DNA of 64,000 bases, taken from Stictocephala bisonia (lineage: Eukaryota; Arthropoda; Insecta; Hemiptera; Membracidae). The notes below the pieces were generated by a model. The model did not search any database. It was not told the DNA's origin and saw only the letters and a program-made list of their open reading frames with translations. A program made the translations under genes and the position numbers. The stretch is from assembly GCA_035578905.1 (NCBI GenBank), contig JAQJVL010000416.1, positions 447,947 to 511,946 on the forward strand. Direction: 5' to 3'. This document shows positions 46,196-56,691 of the stretch, piece after piece. Each line of letters opens with the position of its first letter. The first letter of the stretch is position 1.

Positions 46196-46385
46196 ACTTT
46201 TTTATTGCGTAGTAACAATTTTTGACATGTCATGCAATCGTCAACATAATATAAGTATAATATATAAAATGTATTAAAATTCTAAAACTAAACAACAAAT
46301 TGTCATTCACTCCACATTCAAATACATATATTTCTAACATTCACACAGCCACAATCACACTGCCCTCCTGTCCTGCTATTTAATC

Positions 46386-49373
46386 TTAATCTTCCCAGCG
46401 ACTCATCATGAACTCATCCACAGAATAGAACGCTTTAGACACCAAGAGGTGTCTAAGTCGAGTTTTGAATTGAGTTTGGTTATTAACTGGAAATCCTTCA
46501 GGGAGTTTGTTGATTAGTCTGACACCAACCTGATGTGGCATGTGGTCTGATAGTGCCAATCTATGTTGCTGTGTTCGGAGGTTGTCCCTGCCTCTAGTGT
46601 AGTATTGGTGAACGTTTCTGCCACGAATCAAGGAAGAACGTGATCTGCAGTATAGTATCACCTCATACATATAAAGGCAAGGTAAAGTCAGCAATTTTAA
46701 CTCCCTAAAAGAATTCCGGCACGACTCTCTGTGGTTCAATTTAGCAATTATTCTGACAGCCTTTTTTTGAAGTTTAAAAACTTTTTCCATTTTGCTTTTT
46801 GCACAACCTCCCCAAAGTCTCACTCCGTATGCCAGATGTGAATGTACCATGCCATAGTAGGCCATGATTAAGACGTTAGGCACACAGAACTTTGCAAGAT
46901 TGCGCAATGCATATATGCCTGAAGCAACTCTACCACAAACGTGGTCTATATGGTCGTCCCATGTCAGTCCCCTATCAAGGAACATTCCAAGGAATTTTGT
47001 AGAATTTACCACCTCTAAAAGAGTGTCATCCAAGAAGACATGAGGTTGAGAATGGAGTTCCTGCTGTCGGAGACAAAAACTGATTACGTTTGATTTGGTT
47101 TGGTTTGATTTTAGATTCAGTTCACTGAAATGTTGAATGCAAGAACTTAGCTCTATAAAAGCTGTGATTTCTAATTCTTTGGACGTTTTTCCTTTAATAC
47201 AGAGAGTCGTATCATCGGCATATTGAATCAGTTCTCCATTCTGGATCACTGTATTCAATCTGCAGACATAGATTAAAAAAAGAAGTGGCCCTAGGACCGA
47301 ACCCTGGGGGACTCCATGAAGTATTCTATTTTTATTTGAAGTTACATTTGAAATCTGTACACACTGGTTCCGATCTTTAAGATACGAAGTTAGCCAGCTG
47401 TGTGGTAAACCTCTAACTCCAGATTTTTCTAAAAGGTGCAACAGTGTCTCATGATGCACACAATCAAATGCTTTGGAGAGGTCAAGAAAAATACTAAGCA
47501 CTTGTTCTTTACCCTCCAAGCCATCGACAACAGTGTCTAGAAGTTTATTGATTGCATCAATTGTGGATCTTTCCTTTCTAAATCCAAATTGCTCTGGATT
47601 TAATAAATTGTGACTCTTAATGAAGCTTGAAAGTCTATCATAGAAGATCCTTTCGTAAATCTTACTAAAGACAGGAAGAATTGAAATTGGACGATAATTG
47701 CTCTTGAGTAAAGGGTCGTCTTTTTTGTAAATTGGAATAACTTTTGCTGTCTTCAAAAGTGACGGAAAACGTCCTGATTCAAATGAAAAATTTATCAATT
47801 TTGTGAGTGGCTTTAGCAAGTGCTGACAGCACTGTTTTAAAAGCCATACAGACAACCCATTGGCATCGCAGGTTTTTTTTGGGCGTAGTCTCTGAATGGC
47901 ACTAGCCACCTCCTTCTCACATACCGGGGTCAAGGCCATAGATGCAACTGGTTCTGAAATATAGTTTATGAATTGGGGTTTGTTATACATTGTGTCCGGT
48001 AAAGCTACAGTGGTAAAATATTTGTTAAATTCTTTTGCTACAGTTAATTTATCTTGAACTATTTCTTCACCAATTTTTATTTCAATAGGTTTGGATTTAT
48101 TGAATAATTTTGACTGTTGTGCTGACAAGTTGATAATTTTCCAAGCGGTTTTTGAAAAATTCTCACTATTGCTCAAAACTTTATTGGCATCATAGGCTTT
48201 AGCAGCTTGTATGACTTTTCTATAAATTCTCCTATATCTTCTGAAAAAGGTTCTGAAATTTTCGTTTTGGGTTGTTACAAATATTTTGTTAAAGAATTTG
48301 AGTTTTTCTCGTGAAATAAGAATTCCCTTGGTTATCCAAGAACAATTTTTCGGGCGTTTTGACTGTTTTGCATTCTTGAAAGGACAGGCTATGTCTAAAT
48401 AATAAAAAAATCCATTGTGAAAAGCATGATACATGTCATCAACATTATCATAGCTATTCAAGTAGTGCCATGTCTCACGTTTTAACAGATTATTGAGTAG
48501 ACTGGCATTTTGGGAATTAATTTTCCTGGCAATATTAACTGGTGAAGATTGGGCTTCCAGAGTGCACCCATGAACCACAACCCCGAGTGCATAATGATCA
48601 GATACGGCAGTGTTCAAAACAGAGACTGTCGCATGAGGTATGTTAGTAATTACGTTGTCGATGGCAGTACTCGACATAGCAGTCACTCGTGTAGGTGAGT
48701 TCACGGACCAATTTAAATTGAAAGTACTTAAGATATCGCGAAGTCGCTGGGTGAGGGGGCAGGTGGGTTCCATTACATTAATGTTGAGATCTCCTAGTAA
48801 CAAAAACTTAACTGATTTTGAAAATAATATATTTAATAGGAACTCTAACTTGACAAAGAAAGAGTGGTTACAGCCATTAGGTGATCTGTATAAGCCGATT
48901 ATACATACTTTCCCTAAGGAGTTTGATAAAACTTTAACACCATTGGCCTCAAAGTCAAAATCTGTACTATTTTCAACTATAAATGGCTCAAATTTTAATG
49001 ATTGCTTTACAAAAAGTGCCACACCTCCCCCCTTATTGTTTTTTCGACAAAAATAACTGGCTAATTGAAATTTCGTAATTTGGAAATGATTTATGGTTTC
49101 ATGCCTGAAACCGTGTTCAGAGACTACGAACACATCTGGTTGCAGCTCATCACAAATAAGCGAAAGCTCGTCTATTTTATTAGTAGCAATTTGAGCATTT
49201 TGGTGAACCAGTTTAATTGTTCCTGGGGAAAACTGTAATTTTGAGTCATTGAAAACAAACTTTTTCTGCGTGTTGTTATATTTTGATGTATCCTGTATCG
49301 TAGCAGAACAGGAAGGTGAATTTACTTTGTCAAGGCTAGTTAGTGCAGTCCGGAGGCTTGAGGAGGGTTTCCT
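46386..49373 (-). CDS. LINE ORF2: AP-endonuclease + reverse transcriptase
   Basis: The frame is open from the T TTT TTA heptamer (49373-49379) to the stop at 46386, 995 residues. The endonuclease begins with KLVHQNAQIATNKIDEL and VSEHGF (metal-binding Asn and Glu positions) and continues with LLLGDLNINV and VSDHYALGV. RT motifs are IFLDLSKAFDCVHHETLL, GVPQGSVLGPLLF and YADD. A C-terminal region of about 270 residues follows. Such proteins nick target DNA and reverse-transcribe the element RNA from the nick. No ATG precedes the endonuclease motifs in this frame; the first alternative start (GTG at 49133) would remove part of the endonuclease. Translation by frameshift from ORF1 is therefore likely. 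Confidence 0.9.
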   Translation of the reverse strand, partial: RKPSSSLRTALTSLDKVNSPSCSATIQDTSKYNNTQKKFVFNDSKLQFSPGTIKLVHQNAQIATNKIDELSLICDELQPDVFVVSEHGFRHETINHFQITKFQLASYFCRKNNKGGGVALFVKQSLKFEPFIVENSTDFDFEANGVKVLSNSLGKVCIIGLYRSPNGCNHSFFVKLEFLLNILFSKSVKFLLLGDLNINVMEPTCPLTQRLRDILSTFNLNWSVNSPTRVTAMSSTAIDNVITNIPHATVSVLNTAVSDHYALGVVVHGCTLEAQSSPVNIARKINSQNASLLNNLLKRETWHYLNSYDNVDDMYHAFHNGFFYYLDIACPFKNAKQSKRPKNCSWITKGILISREKLKFFNKIFVTTQNENFRTFFRRYRRIYRKVIQAAKAYDANKVLSNSENFSKTAWKIINLSAQQSKLFNKSKPIEIKIGEEIVQDKLTVAKEFNKYFTTVALPDTMYNKPQFINYISEPVASMALTPVCEKEVASAIQRLRPKKTCDANGLSVWLLKQCCQHLLKPLTKLINFSFESGRFPSLLKTAKVIPIYKKDDPLLKSNYRPISILPVFSKIYERIFYDRLSSFIKSHNLLNPEQFGFRKERSTIDAINKLLDTVVDGLEGKEQVLSIFLDLSKAFDCVHHETLLHLLEKSGVRGLPHSWLTSYLKDRNQCVQISNVTSNKNRILHGVPQGSVLGPLLFLIYVCRLNTVIQNGELIQYADDTTLCIKGKTSKELEITAFIELSSCIQHFSELNLKSNQTKSNVISFCLRQQELHSQPHVFLDDTLLEVVNSTKFLGMFLDRGLTWDDHIDHVCGRVASGIYALRNLAKFCVPNVLIMAYYGMVHSHLAYGVRLWGGCAKSKMEKVFKLQKKAVRIIAKLNHRESCRNSFRELKLLTLPCLYMYEVILYCRSRSSLIRGRNVHQYYTRGRDNLRTQQHRLALSDHMPHQVGVRLINKLPEGFPVNNQTQFKTRLRHLLVSKAFYSVDEFMMSRWED

Positions 49374-51382
49374 AAAAAATTACTCTTTTTTATCTGAACC
49401 AAGTCAAAATTTACATTAATATGTTCATTCGGAATGCCTTCGTTTGAAGAACTCCGCTTCACTGCTTCAGCAAAGGTCTCGTAGGGCAGTGTGATTGGGC
49501 CTGTGAGTGTGGTTGAAACTAAATGTGACACACGTGGCTCAGTAGAGGCGGTAGTTGTCCTCACATCCTTGGGGTCGTGGTGTTGCGGTGTAGGATGTGG
49601 TGGTCGATGTAGGTAACTCAGCCTCCCCACTATGAGACCAGCTAGTAGTCGCTTTCCACTCGCTCTCAAATGTAGACCATGGGAAGTGTAGTGCTTCCGG
49701 GAAATAAAGCCTAAGTCTAGCCATTCAACGCCCTCGTGACGACTACAAAGCTCCTTGATGTAGTGGTTGACTCGAGAGACAACCCTGTGAATGGGACTTG
49801 TAAGTGGCAGATCGTATCTGGTTGGTAGAGAGCACACCAGCACTCTAGAAGTCTGCCTACATCTATCAACAATTTCTTCAATATGTTGGAATATGGTGTT
49901 TTGTCTTCCAGCAGACACGTCATTGGTCCCGGCGAGTAGCACCAGACAGTTAGCATCGGGGTTAGTTGTCTTGGTTGTGGTTGAAGGAGCAATGCCAAGG
50001 AGCCCCGCTCCGGGCTTGCAGATACCGGTGATGTGGGAGTTGTGTGATATTCTCTCAGTCATCAGCGAAGCAATTCGTCGAGCGTGGCTGTCACCGACTA
50101 CAGATACATTTGCAAATGGAATTTTTACCCTGGAATCATTCTTGGATGTAGTACTTGCGGCTGCCTTTTGTTTGGGGTGTTTGGCTGTGGATGTAGTTTG
50201 GTTGTGTTTTTTATTTTGTTTTACTTTTGACTTTCTGTGGTAGGAAACTGTATGGAACGCTGTTTCCTCGGAATTAAAGTTTTGAAGAATTTCAAAACTA
50301 TTCTGTAGAGTGAGTGCAGTTGTTGCTGGAGTGGTGTGCTTGGGGCGATTGTGACTTGTGTTTAATTGTTCCGATAAACACCTAAAGTTGTCATTTGAGT
50401 ATTTAGTATGGCATTTCAATAAATTTGCATGTTCAGTTTTGTTTGAATGCCTAATATCTTGTATATTTCCGTATTGTTTAGTGAGATCTTCTTCCATCTC
50501 AGAAATTTGATTATTTTTTACTTTTATGTCTTCTTCAAAGCCTCTTATCGTGCAAATCATGTTTTTAGCTTCTTCTTTTAAAATGTCATACTTTTTTTGT
50601 AAACTACAGTTCTTATCTTCAAGCTTTAATATTTTTGATTGTAATTCATTGACCATCCTTTTAAGATAATCATTCTCGGCTATGGTACATTTGTATTTAT
50701 CTTCAAAGAGCTGGTACTCCCCTACGTTGGATTTTAGGTGACATTGCACTCCGAAATCATTGGTGGTGAGGCTGACTCTTTCGCCGTTAAACTGGACCGA
50801 TTTGTCACTAGAAGCACGGGCTTTAATTGTGAGTCCATTTGTCAAGGGTTTCACTAAAGGTGACGGTAGAAATACATTTTCCGTATATTCAAGTAGTCGT
50901 TTGTCCGACTCTATTGAATGGTCCAAGATAGCCTGCCTGTTTTGTCGGAGGTCTGATAATTGTTCCTTGAGTGCGTTGTTCTCTGCTAACAGCTCTGAGG
51001 TCGTAGGATATGTACACTGTTCTTGATGTATTACAACTGGCGATGTATTAGCTGCTTTTTCGTGAATATCTTTATCAGGTGTGGGAGTAATTGGCGAAAC
51101 AACCATTGTTTCCGTAGTAGTAGTGAGGGAGCGTTGGTGGCCCTTGGAAGATAGCGTTGGTGACATGGCCCTCATAGTAACTGGGTGTGGCCCCGAATGA
51201 GTCTCATTTGCATTATGTATAGCATTTTTTTCGCTATTTGTTCGTATGGATGCTTTGCAGCTTTTCCCCAGGCAACGCCAAACAATCTCCCCGCTCTTGA
51301 CGGAATAACATTCCCGATATTTGTAGTTGTTATATACTACAGTGTCCTTTCCTATTTTAGATACTTCTAAAATGAAAGACAT
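49340..51382 (-). CDS. LINE ORF1: FLYWCH zinc finger, coiled coil, SGNH esterase
   Basis: 680 residues. Residues about 12-67 form a FLYWCH-type zinc finger (W35, C37, C42, H62, H66). A leucine-rich stretch at about 130-150 and a long coiled coil at about 222-310 probably mediate self-association. A basic linker (about 384-410, rich in K, Q and T) may bind RNA. The C-terminal SGNH/GDSL hydrolase has GDSH at 430-433 (S432 as nucleophile), a conserved glycine near GAG 458-460, GTND at 485-488 and HGLHL at 568-572 with the catalytic His. Esterase-type ORF1 proteins are known in CR1-group LINEs. FLYWCH plus esterase in one ORF1 is less familiar to me. The last 11 codons overlap the ORF2 frame. Confidence 0.9.
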   Translation of the reverse strand: MSFILEVSKIGKDTVVYNNYKYRECYSVKSGEIVWRCLGKSCKASIRTNSEKNAIHNANETHSGPHPVTMRAMSPTLSSKGHQRSLTTTTETMVVSPITPTPDKDIHEKAANTSPVVIHQEQCTYPTTSELLAENNALKEQLSDLRQNRQAILDHSIESDKRLLEYTENVFLPSPLVKPLTNGLTIKARASSDKSVQFNGERVSLTTNDFGVQCHLKSNVGEYQLFEDKYKCTIAENDYLKRMVNELQSKILKLEDKNCSLQKKYDILKEEAKNMICTIRGFEEDIKVKNNQISEMEEDLTKQYGNIQDIRHSNKTEHANLLKCHTKYSNDNFRCLSEQLNTSHNRPKHTTPATTALTLQNSFEILQNFNSEETAFHTVSYHRKSKVKQNKKHNQTTSTAKHPKQKAAASTTSKNDSRVKIPFANVSVVGDSHARRIASLMTERISHNSHITGICKPGAGLLGIAPSTTTKTTNPDANCLVLLAGTNDVSAGRQNTIFQHIEEIVDRCRQTSRVLVCSLPTRYDLPLTSPIHRVVSRVNHYIKELCSRHEGVEWLDLGFISRKHYTSHGLHLRASGKRLLAGLIVGRLSYLHRPPHPTPQHHDPKDVRTTTASTEPRVSHLVSTTLTGPITLPYETFAEAVKRSSSNEGIPNEHINVNFDLVQIKKSNFLGNPPQASGLH
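49373..49379 (-). promoter_or_regulatory. Putative -1 ribosomal frameshift site T TTT TTA
   Basis: In the ORF1 frame the codons read AAT TTT TTA, a canonical X XXY YYZ heptamer at codons 668-670. Immediately upstream the -1 frame is closed by TAA; immediately downstream it is open for 995 codons as ORF2. ORF1 itself ends 30 bases after the heptamer. I see only a weak short stem downstream (TCAAG with CTTGA), so a stimulatory structure is unproven. A second slippery-looking A AAA AAG lies just upstream, but its -1 frame hits the TAA. Confidence 0.65.
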
Positions 51383-51400
51383 TATATTATCATAAATTAT

Positions 51401-53639
51401 ATATTGTCAATAGCTGGGGAAATTTTTTTTTACTTTAAATTGGTGATTAATAAAACTAAATAAATAAAATCCGTGGTTTCCAAATTCCTGTTTAGTTTAT
51501 TGGAAGGCAAAAAGTAAAGGGGTCATACGGAGTCGAACTTGGGTCCTTGTACTTCGTAGACGTTTACGATAGTGATATCGCCACTTTAGTTGATAAGATA
51601 TGTGGTCACCAGTTATTCAAGTGTTTAGCTTCCTTAAAGTTGCTGCAGCGTGTGGTTAGTGCGTGCTGTGATTCTAACCTCACAAAACTACGATGAATGC
51701 AACATTGTCAGTTTACTTACATAATAGGTGACCGATTGTTCGGAATTGTACTCGAACCACTAACCACAATATATATGCACGATCAGTAGAGTGTTTATCA
51801 GTAAGCGCGTTAAATAAACTACATTAAATTAGGTAAAACAACGGAACGAAACGTCATATGTCTGCACAAACAGGGGCCTCCCCCACTCCTCCTTTTTTTC
51901 ATTTAATAAATAAGTTTAACGATATCTACATCTTCTAGTTTTGTCCACAAAATATGTTCAGTTGGTCCAGAAATTGAAGAAATTCCTGACGCAAGGATTA
52001 TTTTAGTAATATAAACTGTGAAGTTGTACTGATGTTACAAGCCTTTGTTCATGGTATATCATCTCACAAGGCACGGAATCTCATTTACAATATTTTTACG
52101 ATAGCATTTTTGTACTTTAGATTTTGAATTCATAAATACGATACAGATTTTTTAATTTAAAGCTAACCCAACACAGTGGTTCTTGATACCTTATAGTTAG
52201 ACTGTAACAGAAAAATAAGTTTTTGACTACAATCCGTTTTTCAAAAAGCGATTTCCGAGTGTTAGTTTAAAAATATCAATAATGCCATTACTGTGAGATG
52301 AGGTTATTTGAGACATAACAATTTAAAATAGGCATTATTTTATAATATACTAAGTTTAATTGAAACAAATTAAAATTACGTGTTGAAAAATTGTATGATT
52401 TTGAAAGTTACATATAACACATTGTTTAAAATCACATATCATAAAATTACAAAAGCTAAATGTAAGTTTTGCTAATTTGTTCAAATATGTAATTAATAAT
52501 AAATAACTATTTATGTAAGTATACAATAATCCCTAATATATCATGTTTCAAGTGCTATACGAAATGTTATACAAAAACTGGTAGGTCAAAGCTGTTTTTA
52601 AAACAAAAATTAATGCAATTAAAAATATAGGCTAAGCAAATCATAAAAAATACACCTGAACTTTATTTGTTGCATTAAAATATATTACATTAAATTATTA
52701 TTATAACGTACATTCCTATCAACTTATAATATAATACACCATTATATACAATTAAATTATAATTTTAAAACAGTCTATAATTTATTATTATTCTAGATTA
52801 TTTCACTGTGCAATTTATATCTAAATATGTGGCGATAAAAGATATGCTCAAAAAAATCTTATGGATTAGATAATTAGAATTAAAATAATTGAATAGAGGG
52901 ACAGAAGTTAAGAGTATGAAGTTCATATATGATAAGAATAAATAAGGGCTTTTGACACACAGTTCCATGCTTCCTTTGGAAGGATTGGATGAAAAGTATT
53001 AGATAGAATAAATCTGGTTAATCCCAGGTTCTTATAGGATTAGCTACAGAACTACAGAACTAGGCCATTGTTTCATATATGCTTAAGAAGCCAATTATTA
53101 AGGGAAAATTAAGTCATATGTAAACAATTAAAAAACTTTTATCGCTTTCGAACATGTTAGGATGGATAAGCTAGTAAATACGTATTGGCCAATTATTTTG
53201 AATTTTTAATGAATTAACTTGAAGATTATAATTATTATCAATTAAAATAACCATTAAATACTATATAATTGGGCCGGAAAGTACGACCTGCGTCTGATAT
53301 TTAGCGCATGTAGGGGTTCATTCGGCAGAGGGGAACATTTCTTTGGCCGAGTTTCCTTACTTCACGAGCGTACTTCCGCAACAGTGTTTAGTTGAAAAAA
53401 ATAACTGTAATGAACTGTACAAGTTTGTTTAATTGATATTTTGTGTGGTAGCTGCCATAGCTGGGAGATCACAAATTTGTGACGGTTTAGCTACCAGGTT
53501 TGTTGATCGTTAACAACTACCCAGAGGATACGTACAGCTTTAAAGATTTGTTATGGACGCAAACAACATCACCCCCTCCCCCCCAGTTTTGTAGGACGTC
53601 ACAAGTTCCTTATTAACGATCCGTAAATACCTGTTGGTG
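51401..53639. other. Intergenic DNA with a possible tRNA-like SINE relic
   Basis: At about 51510-51600 (minus strand) a box-B-like GTTCGACTCC (51529-51538) follows a weak box-A-like stretch at about 51567-51583, possibly a tRNA-derived SINE. The remainder to 53639 is very AT-rich. About 53273-53640 is less AT-rich and may be the upstream part of the LINE relic that follows. Confidence 0.4.
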
Positions 53640-53889
53640 GGATGAACCTATCTCGTAGGAAGTGGATATTATTGAATCGGTTCCGAACTGGAGTGGGCTG
53701 ATGTAACTACTGGAAATACACATTGGGATTGACAGTAAATCAGTCATGTGATTGTGAGGGGTTTATTCAAAAATGGATCACATAGTTACAGAGTGCCCCT
53801 TCCGCTGTTTTATGGAGGGATTAAGTAGCATGAATAGAATCAGTGAGTCAGGTCTTAAATTATTTGATGGATTGGATTTAACTTTGTGA
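53640..53889 (+). pseudogene. LINE 3' coding end, single-copy relative of the 143-bp array
   Basis: Plus strand text reads LNRFRTGVG, then NQSCDCEG. After a one-base shift it continues with MDHIVTECPFRCFMEGLSS to LKLFDGLDLTL and TGA at 53887-53889. The order RFRTG, CDC, MDHIV-ECP and LTL-stop is that of the C-terminus of many arthropod non-LTR retrotransposon proteins. It matches the units at 44871-45880 and shows what they looked like before amplification. Confidence 0.75.
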
Positions 53890-55059
53890 GATCATTTGCT
53901 ATTTGTATTTATTTATTTTAAATTTTATTATAATGTAGGCGAAATGACTATTGGAATTGTTGTTCTAAATGTAAAACTCAGATTTACATAATTTCAAATT
54001 AAAAAACAGGTAAATGACAAAAAGCATACGATATATATATATTGTTTATATTATTACTCATTGTTTTATTACTATTATTGATTGTTATTTGACTACTAAA
54101 TAATGATTTAATTTAATCGTTGTAAGATTAATTCGTTGGTGTTAATCAAACCAACCAATAGTCACTGCTGCTAATAAGTAATGTGCGGGGCTTGCTATTG
54201 TGCCGCCAGCACGTGGCCTTCCGTCATAGTGGTTGATATGACACTTTTTCAATGGAATTACAACATGGGAGAATAGTTCTCTGTCTCACTTGCACCACTC
54301 AGTGTATCTCACTCACACCAGTGCGTTGAAATAGTCGTTTCATACGCTGTCTGTGTATAACTAAAACGTGGCGTTAAACGTTTTGTAAAAAACTCCCAGC
54401 CTCTGTATGGGCACCATGTAAGTATGTGGTGCTAAGCCATTCATAAATATAAACATGAGGTGAGAGAGAACAACGAGTACAATTCATCAAGTGATCAGAT
54501 TTTCCTGTTTGTATTAAATTTTTATGGAATAATTCTATTTTAATAAAACTGATTTGTACTAAAAAGCACATAGTCCGAATCGACCAAAAACACTCACTTA
54601 TTGACCCTACCCTTTCAACTGTAAATTACTTGTTTCTATAAATAAAGTCTTCAATTATAATTCACCAAGTGTACATTAGACCTCGGCGAGTCAATGCCGA
54701 AGTACAATCAAGGTGGCTTGGACGCGCTGTAGCAGGAGTCGGGATGCCAGCCAACCACTCGTGGAAGAGAAACAGGAACACTTCACGTTTTCCAACTTTT
54801 ATGAAACTAAGTTGAAGTATAATTTTGCTGTGTGTGACAGGCCTAGCATTCCATACTATATCAAGTGGTCATGAATACCACGCCCTTTACTGTCTTCGTA
54901 AACATACGAGACGATGGTTTGAAAATTATTATATTTGTTGGTAAGATTAAAAAAATGTTACTAGTAAGTTAAAAATACAAGTTTCAAAACATATGTTGCA
55001 CACAAAAACTGCTAAACGAACCTACTACGAATATGGTAAGGGGTTTGCAATAGATCCAT
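53890..55059. other. Intergenic DNA
   Basis: A GC-richer stretch at about 54680-54780 encodes RWLGRAV-like text typical of retroelement tails, but it is too short to call. Otherwise nothing. Confidence 0.4.
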
Positions 55060-55575
55060 TACTAAGTACGTTAGCGTGCTGGTTTCTGTAAGGTTATATT
55101 TTGTTAAATTGGGATGGTTTTGGTGTTTATGAGTTAGGTTAATTTAGGTTAGAACTTTTAATGTTAGGTGGTTATGTCCTATAAGGTTGGTTTTAGCTGG
55201 ATTAGGTTTTTAGAGGTTAGCCCTGATTTTTAGATTCGTTTTAGTTAACCTAACCTAAAACCTAACTAAACGTAATAACATAACCTAACCTAATAATACC
55301 CAACCTAGGCCTGTCCTATAAAACCTTACTGAAGCCGGCCCAGCGCTAACAAACTCAATAATTGCAAAAACCTTGCCGTATTCGTAATAACTACAACATT
55401 CAGCACAGTTAGTTTGAGTACCTGAATCGCTATATCTAGGCCTACTAAAATAATATTTTTCTTTTTTCCTCATTTCCGTAATTTTTCCGACTTTTCAGCT
55501 TTAAAACTATGATCATATTCTTGTTTCTTAGTTATGTAAATGTGCAAAAATCAGCAAAAATTCGAAAAGGCCCCT
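55060..55575. repeat. Fold-back repeat rich in TTAGGTT, related to 19690-20165
   Basis: The right part (CCTCATTTCCGTAATTTTTC ... TTCTTGTTTCTTAG ... AAAGGCCCCTGG) matches the right arm of the intron 5 copy. The centre has GTTAGGTT/AACCTAAC words on both strands (about 55130-55310), producing a hairpin-prone core. Confidence 0.65.
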
Positions 55576-55619
55576 GGAGAAACAGTCGTTCTCGTTATTG
55601 GCTGTGGAATTTCCGTTTG

Positions 55620-56000
55620 TTTATTACTACAAATAGTTTGTTTAGTTAGCATAATACGTGTTGGTACAAATAAAGTACAAGTGAACGTCACACAACACAA
55701 ATGTATTACAATATAAGCACAAGATGCACATATACTACAATACAAGTACAAAATGCACAAATATTATGATGATCCATTTCGGTGAACCACACTCACCTTC
55801 CTCAGACCAGAGAGATTCACAAAAGAATGGAAAATGGTGTTCAATAACTCAATTAATAGACCTATGATCACGTGACCCCATTGCCTGAAATCGTCAAAAT
55901 GGCGACTGATGTGATATTATTGATTAATCCCTTTTGGCTGTTACTTCTGTTCTTTTAATCGCTGAAAATACATTATTAAAAACTATTTCGGATTCAAAAT
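55620..56000 (-). repeat. Interspersed PLE-like repeat, second copy (minus)
   Basis: Reverse-complement match to 38490-38860. The hammerhead-like core is conserved (GAAA at 55777-55780 and CTGAGGA at 55799-55805, minus strand), with a changed base in the loop. A segment around 55675-55760 is internally duplicated (ACAATATAAGCACAAGATGC / ACAATACAAGTACAAAATGC). Confidence 0.6.
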
Positions 56001-56691
56001 GAACTGTTCATTCATTAGTTTATCTCGATCCTTACATTTTTCTTTTAAAATAAATACCTCTTCACATGCATTCGTAATCTTACTCTTTATTACTACAAGT
56101 TTGTACGTGTATGTAGGGTGGGTGTGACAACACCACCGAAAATATATGGCCTGTTTATAAATCATTTTGCTCCATGATACCTTGCTCATACTTGCCATTC
56201 CACCCTTAAACCAAACTCATGTCTTTTTCAAAGTACAGACAAGAATAGATAGTTTGTGATTTTTCTGATAAACACACGTGGAGCTTTAAATTGTACACGA
56301 TACTACCCGCCCACCCATAAACGTACTTTGATGTGGACCCACCCATCTACCCAGCCATACGCGTACTGTGTTTCATTCAAGTAAATCATCATTTATTACA
56401 CATTAAAGTCACCTCATCAGGGTTTATATCGGCCACGTGGTCTTGGCTGATGAGGACACACATCGACACGTGTAATGTACTGTCATTTTTAAATATCACC
56501 TTCAAAGATTGTTCAGATTTCCATTTTGCACTAAATGTCTGATCATTCCATTTAATTTTTATGTAAAACAATCAATGTCATTGGATATTGATGCTTACAA
56601 AATAGTTCTGTGCTGTAAGTTTTGAGGGTCATTTTCATCAATCCAGAAGCTATTTAATTTACAATTTGGTAAATAGGTTCAACATTGTAAG
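56001..56691. other. Intergenic DNA containing minisatellite locus 6
   Basis: Apart from the minisatellite fragment at 56285-56370 there is no gene or repeat that I can identify. Confidence 0.5.
56285..56370 (-). repeat. Dispersed G-rich minisatellite, locus 6 (two diverged units)
   Basis: CCCGCCCACCCATAAACGTAC and CCCACCCATCTACC-type units in the same orientation as locus 5. The G-quadruplex is reduced to three tracts. Confidence 0.75.

Larger units (their letters stand above)
46157..51400 (-). mobile_element. Near-intact two-ORF LINE (FLYWCH-esterase ORF1, EN-RT ORF2)
   Basis: Minus strand. ORF1 51382-49340 and ORF2 (open from 49373 to 46386) have no internal stop. The 3' untranslated region is about 190 bases and ends in CAATAAAAAAG followed by (TTTA)n, on the plus strand (AAAT)n at about 46165-46196. 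The 5' end is not defined: the start may lie upstream of 51400, and no target duplication was found. Intact frames make it the youngest and potentially active element in the window. CR1 or Jockey clade membership cannot be settled by eye. Confidence 0.88.

Noticed and set aside
46386..49133. ORF2 starting at the GTG at 49133
   Set aside because: This would remove the first endonuclease motifs, which are encoded upstream in the same frame back to the heptamer at 49373.
55130..55310. Interstitial telomere
   Set aside because: TTAGGTT words occur on both strands and are not in a regular TTAGG array; they belong to a fold-back repeat.
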